Source: CAYVUV01 sp964455095 (lineage in GTDB: Bacteria > Desulfobacterota > Binatia > HRBIN30 > CADEER01). From it: a DNA stretch of 64,000 nucleotides. The notes below the pieces were generated by a model. That model saw only the letters and a list, made by a program, of their open reading frames with translations. It was not told the DNA's origin and did no database searches. This document shows positions 53,243 through 63,905 of this stretch, one piece after another. The stretch spans positions 82,209 to 146,208 of the forward strand of contig CAYVUV010000069.1 in NCBI GenBank assembly GCA_964455095.1. The letters are read 5' to 3'. The position numbers and the translations under genes were made by a program. Positions within the stretch are counted from its first letter, which is position 1; the number at the start of each line of letters is the position of its first letter.

Positions 53243-54463
53243 TTAGCTGATGACCGAGCCCAGCTGGAAGATCGGCAGGTACATGGAGATCACCAGTCCG
53301 CCGATGATGATGCCCAGGAAGAGGATGACCAGGGGCTCCATCAGCGTGGTGAGGTTCGCTACCATGTTGTCGACCTCGTCCTCGTAGAACTCCGCGATCT
53401 TCTGCAACATCGCGTCGAGGGCACCCGTGGATTCGCCGACGGCAATCATCTGACACACCATCGGCGGGAATACTTTACTCTGAATCAGCGGCTCGGAGAT
53501 CGAGTTGCCCTCGCTAATGCTGAGCCGAGTGGCCAGCACGGCCCGCTCGACGACCTTGTTGCCGGACGTTTTGGCCGTGATCAGCAACGCATCGAGAATG
53601 GGCACGCCGGACGATACGAGCGTGCTCAAGGTGCGGCTGAATCGGGCAATCGACGACTTGCGGAGCAACTCACCAAAGATGGGGATCTGCAGCAGCATAC
53701 GGTCGATCTGCAACCGACCGGCTTCCGTCTGGTACGTTTGGCGGAGCGCAACGCCTGCGCCAATGACGCAGGCGATCATGTAGTGGAAGTAGGCGATGGT
53801 GAAGTTCGAGAGGTTGATGACGAACTGGGTCGGCGCCGGCAATGCATGGCCGAAGCTGGAGAACAATTCCGAGAACACCGGAATGACCCACACCAGCAAG
53901 ACGGCCGTGACGCCGACCGCCACCGTGATGATGGTGACGGGGTAAATCATCGCGCCCTTGATCTTGGCCTTCAGCTTCATGGACTTTTCCATGTAGATCG
54001 ACAGGCGCTGCAGGATGGTGTCGAGGATACCGCCGATCTCGCCGGCGGAGATCATATTGACGAACAGGTCGTCGAAGATCTTGCCGTGCTTGCGCAAGGC
54101 CTCAGTCAGGGTCGAACCGGATTCGACGTCTTCCTTGAGCTGCCGAATCACGCCGCGGAACTTCTTGTTGTCGGTCTGCGCCGCCAGAATATCGAGGCAT
54201 TGGACGATGGGCAGACCGGCGTCGATCATCGTGCCCAGCTGGCGGGTGAAGATCACGACGTCCTTGGTCTTGACGCTTTCACCGAGTCCCGGGATGTTGA
54301 TGTCTCGGTCCAGACCTTTGCCGCGTTCCCTGACCTTGTTCGGAATCGGCTGGATGCGTTGTGCGCGCAGTCGCGCCAGGACCGCGTCCCGCGTCGCCGC
54401 CTCCATCTCGCCGCCTATCGTCTCGCCGCGTGGGGAGACGCCCTGCCATCGAAATACCGCCAT
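53243..54463 (-). CDS. pilC: Type IV pilus inner-membrane platform protein
   Basis: 406 residues from ATG 54463, preceded by AGAGG. A longer frame upstream is rejected because it has no RBS and contains a sigma54-like element. PilC/GspF landmarks: FRWQGVSPRGETIGGEMEA, FTRQLGTMIDAGLPIVQCLDIL, MISAGEIGGILDTILQRLSIYMEK, RFSRTLSTLVSSGVPILDALLI, AVGESTGALDAMLQKIAEFYEDEV and three membrane spans. It links the PilB and PilT ATPases to the growing pilus. Confidence 0.95.
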   Translation of the reverse strand: MAVFRWQGVSPRGETIGGEMEAATRDAVLARLRAQRIQPIPNKVRERGKGLDRDINIPGLGESVKTKDVVIFTRQLGTMIDAGLPIVQCLDILAAQTDNKKFRGVIRQLKEDVESGSTLTEALRKHGKIFDDLFVNMISAGEIGGILDTILQRLSIYMEKSMKLKAKIKGAMIYPVTIITVAVGVTAVLLVWVIPVFSELFSSFGHALPAPTQFVINLSNFTIAYFHYMIACVIGAGVALRQTYQTEAGRLQIDRMLLQIPIFGELLRKSSIARFSRTLSTLVSSGVPILDALLITAKTSGNKVVERAVLATRLSISEGNSISEPLIQSKVFPPMVCQMIAVGESTGALDAMLQKIAEFYEDEVDNMVANLTTLMEPLVILFLGIIIGGLVISMYLPIFQLGSVIS

Positions 54464-54847
54464 TTTTTTGACCTCTGCTTCCCGTTCAAAAATCGACTGA
54501 TTCCAACATGTTTCCTGACCTGCTGGGCAGTTCGTGCTCTTACCCAGCACAGTCCGTACCAATTCACCTTCGATCCCCAATCAAGAAGCCAAATCGCTCC
54601 TTCTCCACCGCCAAAATGCGGCTGTGCGGGCAGGATTCAGAGAGGGTGGATACGTTGTACTTAGATCGGTATCGCTACAAGATTCAATAGCGAAATGCGA
54701 GGCGGCGCTTTGGGGCAGTAGGGCCGCTGCGCTCCGGGGGGCGAGGAGCCCCGACTAGGGCGCAGGGCCCCCCACAGGCGCAGGGGGAGTTCGCCGCCCG
54801 CTGCAAGGAGCAGCACCGCGGGGGGAATCGGTGACGCGGCCGGCGAG
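54464..54847 (-). other. pilT-pilC intergenic region
   Basis: 384 bases, GC-rich low-complexity part at 54700-54840 (repeated GCGCAGGG and a GGGGC/GCCCC hairpin near 54737-54751) and an AT-richer part toward pilC that holds the sigma54-like element. No gene seen. The gap suggests separate transcription of pilC onward. Confidence 0.5.
54546..54562 (-). promoter_or_regulatory. Sigma54-type element upstream of pilC
   Basis: Minus-strand TTGGTACGGACTGTGCT has GG-N10-GC spacing and a -24 box TTGGTACG, identical in its first seven bases to the pilA element; the -12 box GTGCT has four of five consensus bases. It lies about 83 bases before the pilC ATG. The activator gene is in the same downstream operon, so autoregulation is possible. 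Confidence 0.5.
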
Positions 54848-55984
54848 CTAGCGCGTCGACCGGGGGAGCGGGCCGATCATCGTTCGCAACTCGTCCGGTT
54901 CAGTCGCGTGGCCCATGGTCTCGTCGTAGGAGATGAGTCGACGCGTGAAGAGGTCCGTCAGCGACTGGGACATGGTTTGCATTCCGAACTTGGTCTGGCC
55001 GACCTGGAGCTGCGAGTAGATCTGGTGGATCTTGGCTTCACGGATCAGGTTGCGGATGGCGGGGTTGGGGATCATCACCTCGACCGCCAGCACGCGGCCC
55101 TTGCCGTCGAGGCGCGGAATGAGCTGCTGGGAGATCACAGCCTGGAGAATCAGCGACAACTGGGCACGCACTTGGGGCTGTTGCTGCTCGGGAAAGATGT
55201 CGATGATGCGGTTGATCGTCTGCACCGCCGAGTTCGTGTGCAGGGTGGAGAGCACCAGATGGCCGGTCTCCGCGACGGTCAGGGCCGAGGAGGCGGTCTC
55301 GAGGTCGCGCATCTCGCCGATGAGCACGACATCTGGATCTTGCCGCAGCACGTGCTTGAGCGCGTCGGAGAAGCTGAGCGTGTCCGCATACACCTCGCGC
55401 TGATTGACGATGCAACCGCGATGCTGGTGCACGAACTCGATGGGGTCTTCGAGGGTCACAATGTGTTCGTGCCGCTCGCGGTTGATCTTGTCGATCATGG
55501 CCGCGAGAGTCGTCGACTTGCCACTCCCGGTCGGCCCGGTGACGAGCACCAGACCGCGCGGCAGTTTGGTGAGCTCGCCGACCACGTGCGGCAGTCCGAG
55601 CTCCGCCAGCGGGCGTGCCGAATACGGCACGCACCTGAACGCTGCCGCCACGGCGCCGCGTTGCAGAAACAAATTGCCGCGAAAGCGGCTCATGCCCCGG
55701 ATGCCGAACGAAAAGTCGAGCTCGCGCTCCTCTTCGAAGCGCAGTCGCTGACTCTCGGTGATGACGCTGTAGCAGAGTGATTTGGTATCGTTGGACGAGA
55801 GCGGCGGAAACGGCAGCGGCGAGAGCACGCCGTTCACGCGCATCACCGGCGGGCTGTCGGCGGTAAGGTGCAGGTCCGTCCCGCCCTTTTCGGTCACCAG
55901 GCGCAAGAAATCCTGAATGGTGGGGGCCCCGGCGACCGAGGTGTCGCCGGCCAGTGCTCCTGAATCCCCCTCGCCTGTGACCAT
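54848..55984 (-). CDS. pilT: Pilus retraction ATPase
   Basis: 378 residues. N-terminal PAS-like part (GTDLHLTADSPPVMRVNGVL), Walker A VTGPTGSGKSTTLAA, Asp box EHIVTLEDPIEFVH, Walker B DVVLIGEMRDLETA, His box GHLVLSTLHTNSAVQTINRI, and the PilT-specific AIRNLIREAKIHQIYSQLQ. It is a hexameric motor that depolymerises pili. Two bases separate it from pilB. Confidence 0.95.
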   Translation of the reverse strand: MVTGEGDSGALAGDTSVAGAPTIQDFLRLVTEKGGTDLHLTADSPPVMRVNGVLSPLPFPPLSSNDTKSLCYSVITESQRLRFEEERELDFSFGIRGMSRFRGNLFLQRGAVAAAFRCVPYSARPLAELGLPHVVGELTKLPRGLVLVTGPTGSGKSTTLAAMIDKINRERHEHIVTLEDPIEFVHQHRGCIVNQREVYADTLSFSDALKHVLRQDPDVVLIGEMRDLETASSALTVAETGHLVLSTLHTNSAVQTINRIIDIFPEQQQPQVRAQLSLILQAVISQQLIPRLDGKGRVLAVEVMIPNPAIRNLIREAKIHQIYSQLQVGQTKFGMQTMSQSLTDLFTRRLISYDETMGHATEPDELRTMIGPLPRSTR

Positions 55985-55986
55985 GG

Positions 55987-57684
55987 CTAGTCAGGCATCG
56001 TGACGCGGAGCAGCTCCTCGATGGTCGTGAAGCCCTGCTGGAGCTTGGTGAGCCCTGCCTGACGCAGCGTCTTCATGCCGAGGCTCGCCGCGGTCCGCTT
56101 GATTTCGGTCGCCGACGCGCCGGAGAGAATCAGTTCGCGAATCTCCTCGCTGACCGGCATCACTTCGTAGAGCGCAATACGTCCCCGATACCCCGAGCCA
56201 CTACACTGCGGGCAACCCGCACCCCTGAAACACGTGAACCCAACCACGTCGTCGCGGCTCACCCCGAGCTCGATGAGCGCTTGCGGGGCAATCTCCACCG
56301 GCTCGCGACAACCCGTGCAGATCAAGCGGGCGAGCCGCTGAGCCAGGACGAGGTTGACCGACGACGCGACCAGAAAGGGCTCGACCCCCATGTTGAGCAG
56401 GCGATTGATCGTCGACGGCGCGTCGTTGGTGTGCAGTGTGCTCAAGACCAAGTGACCGGTGAGGGCGGCTTTGATGGCGATCTCCGCCGTCTCGAAGTCG
56501 CGCACCTCGCCGACCATGATGATGTCTGGATCCTGACGCAGGAAGGAGCGCAGCGCGTTGGCGAAGTTGAGGCCGATGTCCTCGTTGATCTGCACCTGGT
56601 TGATGCCGACCAGATTGAACTCGACCGGATCCTCGGCCGTCGAAATGTTGGAGGCGATCTTGTTGAGCTCGGACAAAGCCGAATACAAGGTCGTCGTCTT
56701 ACCGCTGCCGGTCGGACCGGTCACCAACACCATCCCGAAGGGCTTGTAGATGGACTCCTTGAAGTCGCTCAGCGCATTGTCTTCGAACCCGAGCTTGGTC
56801 ATGTCGAGCTGCAAGTTGGACTTGTCCAACAACCGCAGCACGATCTTTTCGCCGAAGATCGTCGGCAGCACCGAGACGCGAAAATCCATGTCCTGGCCGG
56901 GGCCGAACTTGAGCTTGATGCGCCCATCCTGGGGCAGCCGGCGCTCCGCTATATCCAGCGAGGCCATGACCTTGATGCGCGAAGTGATGGCGTTTTTGAG
57001 CTTCAACGGCGGCTTCATGATCTCTTCGAGCACGCCGTCGACGCGGTAGCGGACGCGAAACATCTTCTCGAACGGCTCGAGGTGGATGTCGCTGGCTCGC
57101 CGCTTGATCGCGCTGGTGAGAATCGCGTTGACCAGCCGGACGACCGGCGCGTCTTCGGTCGCCCGCTCGAGCTCCTTGACGTCGATCTCTTCCTCTTGCC
57201 GGACCAACTCGACGTCGTCGTTCTCGACCTGCGCCAGCACCTCGTTGTAATCGGTGCCGCCTTCCTCATACAGCTGCTGAATGGCGGCCGTGACCGAGCT
57301 GGTGGCGGCGACGGCGACCTTGACGTCATAGCCGGTGAGGAATTTCACCTCGTTGATGGCCACCAGGTTGGAGGGATCGGACATCGCCAGCGTCAGCGTC
57401 GAGCCCGTCAGGCTGATCGGCAAGAGGTGATGCCGGCGCACCAGGGTCACTGGAACCAGGCGCAACACCTCGGTCGGGATCTCCATCGCCGCCGGGTCGA
57501 CCAGCGGGAGGCGATATTCCTTTTGCAGGAAACCGGTCAGGTCGGCATCGCTGAAGAAGTTGAGCTTGATCAGCGATGTACTGAGGGCGCCTGAATCTTC
57601 GGCTTCAACCTCGATGGCACGTTCGAGCTGTGCGGGGCTGATCAGCCCGCGCTTGACGAGCAACTCTCCGAGACGGGTGCTCAT
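55987..57684 (-). CDS. pilB: Pilus extension ATPase
   Basis: 565 residues. N-terminal GspE/MshEN domain (LGELLVKRGLISPAQLERAIEVE), Walker A VTGPTGSGKTTTLYSAL, ISTAEDPVEFNLVGINQVQ, Walker B DIIMVGEVRDFETAEIA, LSTLHTNDAPSTINRLL, and zinc-binding Cys pairs CTGC and CPQC near residue 455-500. It powers pilus assembly at the inner membrane. First gene of the core pil cluster on the minus strand. Confidence 0.96.
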   Translation of the reverse strand: MSTRLGELLVKRGLISPAQLERAIEVEAEDSGALSTSLIKLNFFSDADLTGFLQKEYRLPLVDPAAMEIPTEVLRLVPVTLVRRHHLLPISLTGSTLTLAMSDPSNLVAINEVKFLTGYDVKVAVAATSSVTAAIQQLYEEGGTDYNEVLAQVENDDVELVRQEEEIDVKELERATEDAPVVRLVNAILTSAIKRRASDIHLEPFEKMFRVRYRVDGVLEEIMKPPLKLKNAITSRIKVMASLDIAERRLPQDGRIKLKFGPGQDMDFRVSVLPTIFGEKIVLRLLDKSNLQLDMTKLGFEDNALSDFKESIYKPFGMVLVTGPTGSGKTTTLYSALSELNKIASNISTAEDPVEFNLVGINQVQINEDIGLNFANALRSFLRQDPDIIMVGEVRDFETAEIAIKAALTGHLVLSTLHTNDAPSTINRLLNMGVEPFLVASSVNLVLAQRLARLICTGCREPVEIAPQALIELGVSRDDVVGFTCFRGAGCPQCSGSGYRGRIALYEVMPVSEEIRELILSGASATEIKRTAASLGMKTLRQAGLTKLQQGFTTIEELLRVTMPD

Positions 57685-57729
57685 ATTCCGTGCTCATCAA
57701 CCATGGCGTACGCCTTACCGAGGGCCCGT

Positions 57730-57758
57730 ACGCTACCGGCGACCTGGGGTCTTGTCAA
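57730..57758 (-). promoter_or_regulatory. Candidate sigma70 promoter for pilB
   Basis: Minus-strand TTGACA (57758-57753), a 17-base spacer and TAGCGT (57735-57730) lie about 46 bases before the pilB ATG. The -35 is perfect, the -10 matches at three of six positions, and an AT-rich stretch (CAAATATTGAAT) precedes it. Confidence 0.4.
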
Positions 57759-57883
57759 TTCAATATTTGCGGTTTACGCAGCCCGCTCCGCGCGGTGCTC
57801 AGGCGACTCTCGAGCAGGGACGAAAACGCGTTTGCCCCATGTGCGGCAAGGAGTACGGGGATGGCGGCCGCGTTCTCGGGCCG

Positions 57884-57907
57884 CCGCCGGCGCGCCTGCG
57901 CCGGCGG
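57884..57907 (-). terminator. Hairpin after pyruvate phosphate dikinase
   Basis: CCGCCGGCGC (57884-57893) and its exact complement (57898-57907) form a 10-bp GC stem with a 4-base loop, 11 bases after the ppdK stop on the minus strand. There is no T-tract. Confidence 0.45.
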
Positions 57908-57917
57908 GGTGTGCCGC

Positions 57918-60880
57918 CTAGTCCTCGCCCTTGGACTGCTCGGCTTGCAGCACCGCATGGGCCGCGGCGAGACGGGCGATGGGAACGCGGAAAGGTGAGC
58001 ACGACACATAGTCGAGCCCGATCCGGTCGCAGAACATGACCGAGGTCGGATCGCCGCCATGCTCGCCACAGATCCCGAGTTTCATGCCGGGCCGGGCACG
58101 GCGCCCCTTCTCGACGGCGATGCGCATCAGCCCGCCGACTCCGACCTCGTCGATGGTCTCGAACGGATCCCGGTTGTAGATTTCAAACGTGCCGACGTAC
58201 GGCACGAGAAACCTCGCGGCATCGTCGCGCGACACGCCGAGGGTCGTCTGGGTCAGGTCGTTGGTCCCGAATGAGAAGAACTCGGCGACGGTGGCGATTT
58301 CGTCCGCCGTCAGCGCACCGCGCGGGATCTCGATCATGGTGCCGACCGCGTACTTGAAGCGCGCGCCGGTCTCCTGCATGACCTCGCTCGCGACGCGGCG
58401 CACGATGTCGGCTTGGAGCTGGAGCTCCTTGACGTGCCCGACGAGCGGGATCATCACCTCCGGCTCGACCTTGATACCTGCTTTCCGCACGGCCGCCGCC
58501 GCTTCGAAAATGGCGCGCGCCTGCATCTCGGTGATTTCCGGGAAAATGATGCCGAGGCGGCAGCCGCGAAACCCGAGCATCGGGTTGAATTCGTGCAGCG
58601 CCTCCACACGCGCATGCACGCGCTCGGCCGGGATACCCATCTCGGCCGCCAACGCCGCTTGCCCGGCTGCGTCGTGTGGGAGGAACTCGTGCAGAGGCGG
58701 ATCGAGTGTCCGGATCGTCACCGGCCGCCCGTCCATGGCGCGAAAAATACCTTCGAAATCCAGCCGTTGCAGGGGCAGCAGTCTGGCAAGGGCCGCCCGG
58801 CGCTCGTCGACCGTCTCGGCGAGGATCATCTCACGCATCGGGCCGATCTTCTCCTCGCCGAAGAACATGTGCTCGGTGCGGCACAGACCGATTCCCTCCG
58901 CGCCGAAGGCAATCGCGTTGGCGCTCTGATCGGGTTGGTCGGCGTTGGCGCGCACCTTCAACCTCCGCACCCGGTCGGCCCACCCCATGATCTGCGTGTA
59001 CTGCTGATACGATGGGGCGTTGGCGGGGTCGAGCGACCGGTCGACCAACACGCGCACGACCTCGCTGGGCTCGGTCTCGATATGGCCGAGAAACACTTCG
59101 CCCGTCGTTCCATCGATCGACAGGTTGTCCCCTTCGGCAACGACTGCGGCACGGCCTTCGACGCGCATCTCGCGCGTGCGGTAGTCGATGACCAGCGCTT
59201 CACAACCGGCGACACAGACCTTGCCCATCTGTCGCGCGACCAACGCGGCATGACTGGTCATGCCGCCCCGCGCGGTCAAAATGCCTTCCGAGGCGGCCAT
59301 GCCGCGGATGTCCTCGGGCGACGTTTCGATGCGCACCAGAATGACTTTCTCCCCGCGCGCTGCCGCGGCTTCGGCGTCCTCCGCGTTGAAGTACACCCGG
59401 CCGGTCGCGGCACCGGGGCCGGCATTGAGGCCGCGGGCGATGAAGCGATCGTCGCTCACGGCACGGTCCTTCTCGGCCGTCCGGAACGTCGGCCGCAGAA
59501 GCTGATTCAACTGATCCGGTTCGACGCGCTGCAGGCCCTCGCGGAAGCTGATCAGCCGGTCCTTCACCATGTCGATGGCGATGCGGATCGCCGCGGCGCC
59601 CGTGCGCTTGCCGACGCGGCACTGCAGCATGTACAGGCGCCCCTTCTCGATGGTGAACTCGATATCCAGCATGTCGCGGTAGTGCCGCTCGAGCTTGCGG
59701 CGGATGGACTCCAACTGTCCGTAGATGACCGGGTTGTCGCGCGCCAGATCGCTGATTGGCAGAGGCGTGCGGGTGCCCGCCACCACGTCTTCACCCTGCG
59801 CGTTCATGAGAAACTCGCCGTAGAAGATGTTCTCGCCAGTCGCCGGGTCGCGGGTGAAGGCAACACCGGTACCGGAATCGTCGCCGAGGTTGCCGAACAC
59901 CATGGCCTGGACGTTGACCGCCGTGCCCCACGAGTCGGGGATGTCGTTGAGCTTGCGATAGGCGATGGCGCGGTCGTTGTTCCACGAGCCGAACACCGCG
60001 CCGATGGCGCCCCAGAGTTGCTCTTGCGGGTCTTCCGGGAAGGTCACTCCCTTGCGGGCGCGAATCGCCTCCTTGAACTCGGCGACCAACTCGCGCAAAT
60101 CGTCTGCCGTCAGCTCGGTATCGAGCTTGACGCCGCGCGCGTGCTTCTTGCGCTCGAGGATCTCCTCGAACGGATCGATCTCGTGCTTCGACTGCGGCTT
60201 GAGATCGAGCACGACGTCGCCGTACATCTGCACAAAGCGGCGGTACGAGTCGTAGGCGAAGCGCGGGTTCCCGGTCAGGGCGATCACGCCCTGGACGGTC
60301 TCGTCGTTCAGGCCGAGGTTGAGGATGGTGTCCATCATCCCGGGCATCGAAGCGCGCGCCCCGGAGCGCACCGAGACCAGCAACGGATTGGTCGGGTCGC
60401 CGAAGCGCTTGCCGGTAATGGTTTCAACCTGGCGCAGGTGGCGTTCGACCTCGTCGCGCAGGGCGGGCGGGTAGTGTCGCTGATTGTCGTAGTAGTAGGT
60501 GCAGACTTCGGTCGACATGGTGAAGCCCGGGGGCACCGGCAGGCCCAGCCCCGCCATCTCGGCCAGATTGGCTCCCTTGCCGCCGAGCAGCGCCTTCATC
60601 GCCGCGCTGCCCTCGGCACGGCCCCCACCGAACGAGTAAACGAATTTGGCTTTGGCGGCTGCGCGGCCGGCGCCCCGTTTCTTGGCCACCGCCTTCTTGG
60701 CGACCACCTTTTTGCGGGCGATCACCTTCTTGGCGATCACCTTCTTTTTCGCGACCGTCTTCTTGGCGCTCGCTTTGGCGCTCGCTCGCTTGGCCGCGGG
60801 TTTGGCCCGCTTCGCGGTTCGGGTGGCCGTACGGCGCTTCGGCGCGGTGCGCTGCGAGGTCTTCTTTTTTGTCGGTCGCT

Positions 60881-60884
<4 letters not shown>
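57918..60884 (-). CDS. ppdK: Pyruvate, phosphate dikinase with Lys/Ala-rich N-terminal tail
   Basis: 988 residues. From residue 81 (FVYSFGGG..) it is a normal PPDK: ATP-grasp part (LLGGKGANLAEMAGLGLPVPPGFT, LLVSVRSGARASMPGMMDTILNLGLN), phospho-His domain GGMTSHAALVARQMGKVCVAGC with catalytic H545, and PEP/pyruvate domain (GLCRTEHMFF, LGFRGCRLGI, SFGTNDLTQTTLGVSRDD, CGEHGGDP). It interconverts pyruvate, ATP, Pi with PEP, AMP, PPi. The first 80 residues are a Lys/Ala/Arg-rich tail with repeated AKK(V/A) units like histone H1-type proteins, which PPDK does not normally have. Its ATG overlaps the glyS stop (ATGA), so the tail start is well placed. Confidence 0.95.
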
Positions 60885-62233
<1,349 letters not shown>

Positions 62234-62333
62234 GCGGGTCTTGGCGAAAGGTAGGGACCTAGCATGCCGCGCCGGGCAGCAGCAATCCGACCTCCGGCGC
62301 GCGGATGCTGCGGCGGCACCACGCTCGTGGAGC

Positions 62334-63095
62334 TTACGCCGGACTGGCGGTGAGCTGGGCGATGAGCTTGACCGAACGCAGCGGGCGAGCCAGATGGAGC
62401 GCGAGGAGCCGGCCCGTGAGCTGTGCTGCGGCCGCCGCGACAGGCCCGAACACCTGCTGCCGGGAGTCGGCGAGCGACAGATGTCGCAACGCGGCGAGCC
62501 GCGGCAAGACGCCGGCAGGTATCAGAACGGTCGTTCCGGCCGGCCCCTGGCAGTCCGAGCACAGGAATGTGCCGTGGGCGGCATTCAGAAAGACGGGCTC
62601 CGCTTCGGGCAGCACCCGCTGGCAGCTCCCGCAGCGATCGAGCTGCGGGTCGTACCCCGCCCGCGCGAGGAGCTGTATTTCGAATCCGCGCAGGAAGGCG
62701 TTCGTGACTGGACCCTGCTCCAGTGTCAGCAGCGCCTCGTCCAACAGGGCGTAGAGCTCGGCGACCGGGTGCTCCTCGACGGTCAACTGGTCCGTGAGCT
62801 CCACCAGGTAGCTGCCGTAGGCGAACTTCGCCGGCTCGCTCAGCCCGGCCGGTGGTGCGAGCAGATCGCAGCTCTCGAGGAAGGCCAATGACGCCCCTGG
62901 ACGCTGGCGAAAGTAGACCCGCACGCGGGCTAGTGGCTCGAGTGTATTGGCGAAACGCCGCTGCGATCGCTTCGCCCCTTTGGCGATTCCGGTGAGCTTC
63001 CCCACGTCCTGCGTCAGGAAGGTGACGATTTTGTCGCTCTCCCCGTACGGCCGCCAGCGCAGAACGATCGCCAAGCTGCTGCGCGAGTTGCTCAC
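62334..63095 (-). CDS. recO: DNA repair protein RecO
   Basis: 253 residues. N-terminal OB-fold: AIVLRWRPYGESDKIVTFLTQDVGKLTGIAKGAKRSQRRF. Helical part with GSYLVELTDQLTVEEHPVAELYALLDEAL, and zinc-ribbon CGSC..CSDC (residues about 155-185). It helps RecF/RecR load RecA at single-stranded gaps. It is divergent from grpE. Confidence 0.92.
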   Translation of the reverse strand: MSNSRSSLAIVLRWRPYGESDKIVTFLTQDVGKLTGIAKGAKRSQRRFANTLEPLARVRVYFRQRPGASLAFLESCDLLAPPAGLSEPAKFAYGSYLVELTDQLTVEEHPVAELYALLDEALLTLEQGPVTNAFLRGFEIQLLARAGYDPQLDRCGSCQRVLPEAEPVFLNAAHGTFLCSDCQGPAGTTVLIPAGVLPRLAALRHLSLADSRQQVFGPVAAAAAQLTGRLLALHLARPLRSVKLIAQLTASPA

Positions 63096-63125
63096 AACGC
63101 GCCAGCTACCACCGCGATGTTACCT

Positions 63126-63154
63126 TGACAAGGTTGGGGGGCGTCATTAGCTTC
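63126..63154 (+). promoter_or_regulatory. Candidate promoter for grpE-dnaK
   Basis: TTGACA (63126-63131), 17 bases, TAGCTT (63149-63154), followed by a 60-base leader to the grpE ATG. The -10 is weak (three of six). No CIRCE operator (TTAGCACTC..GAGTGCTAA) is visible here, so HrcA control at this site is unlikely. Confidence 0.4.
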
Positions 63155-63214
63155 GCCCCCGCTTCGCAGCGCCCGCACCCGGCAACGCCAGAAAATCTCA
63201 GAGGAATCCACGCC

Positions 63215-63829
63215 ATGATAGCCGACGATCGCAAGTTTTCGCGGCCGGTTTCGAACCAGCCCGACCCACCAGAGGGCGACCCGTTTCAGGGCGCGGCCTT
63301 TTCGGACGCCGAGGGGTCGGACGGCGAGGAATCAGTCGACGCAACGGTGACCCGACTCCAAGGGGAGTTGGCGGCCGCGGCCGCCGAGGCCGAGCGGAGT
63401 CACGATCGTTATCTGCGCGAACGGGCGGAGCTGGAGAACGTCAAGAAACGGCTGCAACGGGACAAGAGCGAAGCGCTGCGCTTTGCCAACGAGGCTTTGG
63501 TGCGCGATTTGTTGCCGGCGATCGACAACCTCGAGCGCGCCGTGGAGCACGCCGAGGGCGGCGAGGCGGGACAGGCGTTGGGCGAAGGCGTGCGCCTGGT
63601 CCTCAAGAGCGCCCTGGCCGTGCTCGAGCGCCATGGGGTGCGCCGAATCGAAGCGATCGGCCAGCCTTTCGATCCGACGCTGCACGAAGCGATCGCGCAG
63701 GTGCCGGATCCCGCGCGCGAGCCGAACCACGTGGTCCAACAGTTCCTCCCCGGGTATCTGCTGCACGAACGCCTCCTGCGCCCGGCACAAGTCAGCGTTT
63801 CGACGACCCCGTCGGTTGAAACCCCGTAA
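63215..63829 (+). CDS. grpE: Co-chaperone GrpE
   Basis: 204 residues from ATG 63215 with AGAGGA upstream; the longer frame upstream has no RBS. After an acidic disordered start comes a coiled coil (LQGELAAAAAEAERSHDRYLRERAELENVKKRLQRDKSEALRFANEALVRDLLPAIDNLERAVEHA) and the beta-wing with IEAIGQPFDPTLHEAIAQVPDP..VVQQFLPGYLLHERLLRPAQVSVS, the GrpE signature. It is the nucleotide exchange factor of DnaK, encoded 76 bases downstream. Confidence 0.95.
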   Translation: MIADDRKFSRPVSNQPDPPEGDPFQGAAFSDAEGSDGEESVDATVTRLQGELAAAAAEAERSHDRYLRERAELENVKKRLQRDKSEALRFANEALVRDLLPAIDNLERAVEHAEGGEAGQALGEGVRLVLKSALAVLERHGVRRIEAIGQPFDPTLHEAIAQVPDPAREPNHVVQQFLPGYLLHERLLRPAQVSVSTTPSVETP

Positions 63830-63905
63830 ATGATGCTTAACCTCTTCTCATTCACGCTGACGCCTCCACTTCGGAGCAGCGCCGGCGCCAAGGAGAAAAC
63901 CATAC

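Noticed and set aside
54464..54580. N-terminal extension of pilC by 39 codons
   Set aside because: No RBS, non-PilC composition, and it would place the sigma54-like element inside the coding region.
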